NCBI RefSeq assembly: GCF_022751215.1
Contig: NZ_JAICDG010000011.1
Span: 1 to 64,000 of the forward strand
From: Actinomadura terrae
GTDB lineage: Bacteria; Actinomycetota; Actinomycetes; Streptosporangiales; Streptosporangiaceae
Reading direction: 5' to 3'
Length of the DNA: 64,000 bases
The notes beneath the pieces are model-generated. The model saw nothing but the letters and a program-made list of their open reading frames with translations, was not told the origin of the DNA and did not search any database. The position numbers and the translations under genes were made by a program. How positions within the stretch are numbered: the stretch's first letter is position 1; each line of letters opens with the position of its first letter. Positions 62,273-64,000 of the stretch are shown here, piece after piece.

Positions 62273-62638
62273 ATGAGCGCTGACTACAAGATGCTGGCGG
62301 AAAGGTACATCGCCACCTGGAACTCGCCGGCGGAGGAGCGGGCGGCCCGGATGGAGGACGTCCTCGCCGCCGACGTGTTCTACGCGGATCCGATCGTCGC
62401 CGTCCGCGGGCACGCGGAACTGGCCGCGTACATCGAACGCACGATGAGCCGGTTCGACGGCATGCGGTTCAGCGTCCCCGGCGCCGTCGACGGCCACCAC
62501 GACCAGATGCGCTTCGTCTGGCACATCGGCCCCCCGGGCGCCGGGCCCGCCTTCACCGGGCTCGACGTCGCGCTGGTCGAGGGCCCGCGCATCACGGCCG
62601 TCTACGGCTTCTTCGACCGATACGGCTTCTTCGACTGA
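62273..62638 (+). CDS. SnoaL-like NTF2-fold protein
   Basis: 121 aa from the ATG at 62273, behind GGAAAGG. It shows the SnoaL layout: ERYIATWNSPAEERAARMED, VLAADVFYADPIVAVRGHAE, MRFVWHIGPPG and ITAVYGFFDRYGFFD. SnoaL relatives in polyketide clusters are cyclases or hydroxylases, and others simply bind ligands. An in-frame extension to 62126 has no family features. The short GFFD repeat at the C-terminus is unusual. Confidence 0.8.
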   Translation: MSADYKMLAERYIATWNSPAEERAARMEDVLAADVFYADPIVAVRGHAELAAYIERTMSRFDGMRFSVPGAVDGHHDQMRFVWHIGPPGAGPAFTGLDVALVEGPRITAVYGFFDRYGFFD

Positions 62639-62675
62639 CGCGGGTTCTTCGACTGACACCGGCCCGGAGGCGTGC

Positions 62676-63185
62676 ATGGGTGAACAGATTCGCAGCGGGC
62701 GGTTCAGCGTCCGGAACGACGACGAGGTCGTGCTCTTCCTGGTCGGCATCCGCGTCAACAGGTGGCGTGCGGTGCGCAAGTGGCTGCCCGTCCTCAGATC
62801 GCTGAGGCCGATGCTGCGCGAGGCGGTCGAGGACGGCCACGGGCTGGTCACGTACCGCGTCCAGGTCCACGGGCCGCGCGAACTGGTCGTGGTCCAGTAC
62901 TGGCGGGGCGTCGACGAGCTCATGGATTTCTCGGACGGGGCGACGCACCGCGCCGCCTGGCGGGACTTCTACAAGCACGCCTCGGGCGGTGCCGCGGTCG
63001 GGATCTGGCACGAGACCTACGTGGTGCCCGCGGGCCGCTACGAGGCGATCTACGGGATCGTGCCGCCCGCCGGCCTCGCCAAGGTGCAGGCCATGGTCCC
63101 GGTCGGCCGCCGCAACGAGGGCGCCCGGGTCCGGCTCGACCTCGATGAGACGACCAGGACAGGCACGGCGGAGCCCAGCGCGTGA
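62676..63185 (+). CDS. DUF4188-like protein
   Basis: 169 aa. Conserved-looking segments are EVVLFLVGIRVNRWRAVRKW, LVVVQYWRGVDELMDFSDG, GIWHETYVVPAGRYEAIYGI and GLAKVQAMVPVG. These correspond to the DUF4188 family, related to haem-binding or monooxygenase-like dabb-fold proteins. Its role in the cluster is unknown; a late oxidative or binding step is possible. Confidence 0.75.
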   Translation: MGEQIRSGRFSVRNDDEVVLFLVGIRVNRWRAVRKWLPVLRSLRPMLREAVEDGHGLVTYRVQVHGPRELVVVQYWRGVDELMDFSDGATHRAAWRDFYKHASGGAAVGIWHETYVVPAGRYEAIYGIVPPAGLAKVQAMVPVGRRNEGARVRLDLDETTRTGTAEPSA

Positions 63186-63261
63186 ACGCCGTGGCACTCC
63201 CGTGCCGCGCGGCGGTCGCGGGCGACGCGGTTCAGGCCTCGTGAGCAGAGAAAGGCCGAGC

Positions 63262-64000
63262 ATGAAAGCACTTGTCCTCGCGGGCGGCACCGGCTCCCGG
63301 CTGCGCCCCTTCAGCCATACGACCCCCAAGCAGCTCATCCCCGTCGCCAACAAGCCGGTGCTGTTCCACGGCCTGGAGGCGCTGGCCGCGGTGGGGATCA
63401 CCGAGATCGGCGTCATCGTCAACGCCGGCGCCACCGCCGTCCGAACCGCCGTCGGCGACGGCTCCGCCTTCGGCGTCGACGTCACCTATGTTCCGCAGGA
63501 CGAGCCCAGGGGCCTGGCGCACTGCGTGCTGATCGCGCGGGACTTCCTGGGCGACGACGACTTCGTGATGTACCTCGGGGACAACGTCTTCGCGGAGGGC
63601 GTCGGCGAGCCGGTGGCGCGGTTCCGCGAGGGACGTCCCGCCGCCCAGCTCGTCCTGGTCAAGGTCGCCGACCCGACCGGGTACGGCGTGGCCGAGCTCG
63701 ACTCGGAGGGCCGGGTGGTCGGGATGGAGGAGAAGCCGGCGCGGCCGCGCAGCGATCTCGCGGTGACGGGCGCCTACGTCTTCTCGCCGCTGATCCACGA
63801 GGCGGTGCGGAGCATCCGGCCCAGCCGCCGCGGCGAGCTTGAGATCACCGACGCCGTGCGGTGGCTGGTCGAGCGGAAGCACGACGTGCGCGCGCAGGTC
63901 TGCGTCGGCTACTGGAAGGACACCGGGAAGGTCGGCGACCTCCTCGACTGCAACCGGGCGCTGCTGGAGAACGTCGTGCCCGCCGTCCACGGCGCGGTGG
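63262..64000 (+). CDS. Glucose-1-phosphate thymidylyltransferase, cut by the window end
   Basis: 246 aa visible. The N-terminus MKALVLAGGTGSRLRPFSHT, then TPKQLIPVANKP, is the nucleotidyltransferase signature of RmlA/StrD-type enzymes. Later YLGDNVFAEGVGEPVARF, VGMEEKPARPRSDLAVTGAY and GYWKDTGKVGDLLDCNRALL follow, where the long form of the family continues. It makes dTDP-glucose, the first step to the deoxysugar. The remaining sugar genes are probably just to the right of the window. Confidence 0.93.
   Translation, partial: MKALVLAGGTGSRLRPFSHTTPKQLIPVANKPVLFHGLEALAAVGITEIGVIVNAGATAVRTAVGDGSAFGVDVTYVPQDEPRGLAHCVLIARDFLGDDDFVMYLGDNVFAEGVGEPVARFREGRPAAQLVLVKVADPTGYGVAELDSEGRVVGMEEKPARPRSDLAVTGAYVFSPLIHEAVRSIRPSRRGELEITDAVRWLVERKHDVRAQVCVGYWKDTGKVGDLLDCNRALLENVVPAVHGAV

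Noticed and set aside
63193..63206. GGCAC-TCCC-GTGCC hairpin before the thymidylyltransferase gene
   Set aside because: Only five base pairs and no T-run; such hairpins are common in GC-rich DNA.
1..64000. CRISPR arrays, rRNA or tRNA genes
   Set aside because: No regularly spaced direct repeats of CRISPR type and no tRNA/rRNA-like sequence noticed on reading; a covariance-model search would be needed to exclude a degenerate tRNA.

Overview
The window is high-GC DNA with frequent GTG starts, ATGA/TGATG stop-start overlaps, acyl-CoA carboxylase with a small epsilon subunit, and TetR/LysR/AraC/XRE regulators. This is typical of an actinomycete of the Streptomyces/Actinomadura/Nonomuraea kind; the genus cannot be decided from the sequence.

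Left part, about 1-29.4 kb: accessory or chromosomal-arm DNA. It starts with a decayed Tn3-family transposase (615-2189) followed by a truncated membrane gene, then an NmrA-like oxidoreductase with a TetR regulator, an IS21 IstB remnant, a TIGR03086 protein divergent from an AraC regulator, and several genes I cannot name (7.2-13.3 kb) separated by long non-coding gaps. From 13.6 to 19.8 kb there is an amidase, then a LysR regulator divergent from an operon of MFS exporter, alpha/beta hydrolase, LLM flavin oxidoreductase and methyltransferase, with a perfect 10-bp inverted repeat between regulator and operon. Next come a secreted/anchored small protein, a truncated WD40 gene, a frameshifted AraC regulator, an XRE - ImmA/IrrE - MAB_1171c-like membrane protein - TPR-like module, and a two-component system.

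Right part, 29.6 kb to the window end: one large plus-strand type II polyketide gene cluster. It has the hallmarks of an angucycline pathway: a PgaE-like FAD oxygenase, a PgaM/UrdM-like oxygenase fused to a short-chain reductase (with its own internal ribosome-binding site and ATG), a TcmI-like cyclase, KSalpha/KSbeta/ACP, a 261-aa C9 ketoreductase and a didomain aromatase/cyclase in the classical order. Tailoring genes are an NmrA-like protein, an ABM-type oxygenase, a P450 with ferredoxin, a methyltransferase and an FMN reductase. Deoxysugar genes are glucose-1-phosphate thymidylyltransferase (cut by the window end), 2,3-dehydratase, 3,5-epimerase, 4-ketoreductase and one glycosyltransferase. 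A heterodimeric ABC exporter, an MFS protein and a SoxR-like regulator are also present.

The unusual part is a second set of chain-building genes inside the same cluster: another KS/CLF-like pair (52.5-54.8 kb), a second ACP, a FabG-like ketoreductase, a stand-alone acyltransferase and a KASIII-like enzyme paired with a Cys-less homologue. A complete acyl-CoA carboxylase (alpha, beta, epsilon) sits among them to supply malonyl-CoA. I infer that the second system makes a non-acetate starter or a separate acyl group that is joined to the glycosylated aromatic core. The cluster continues past the right edge: the 4,6-dehydratase and 3-ketoreductase needed for the sugar are not in the window.
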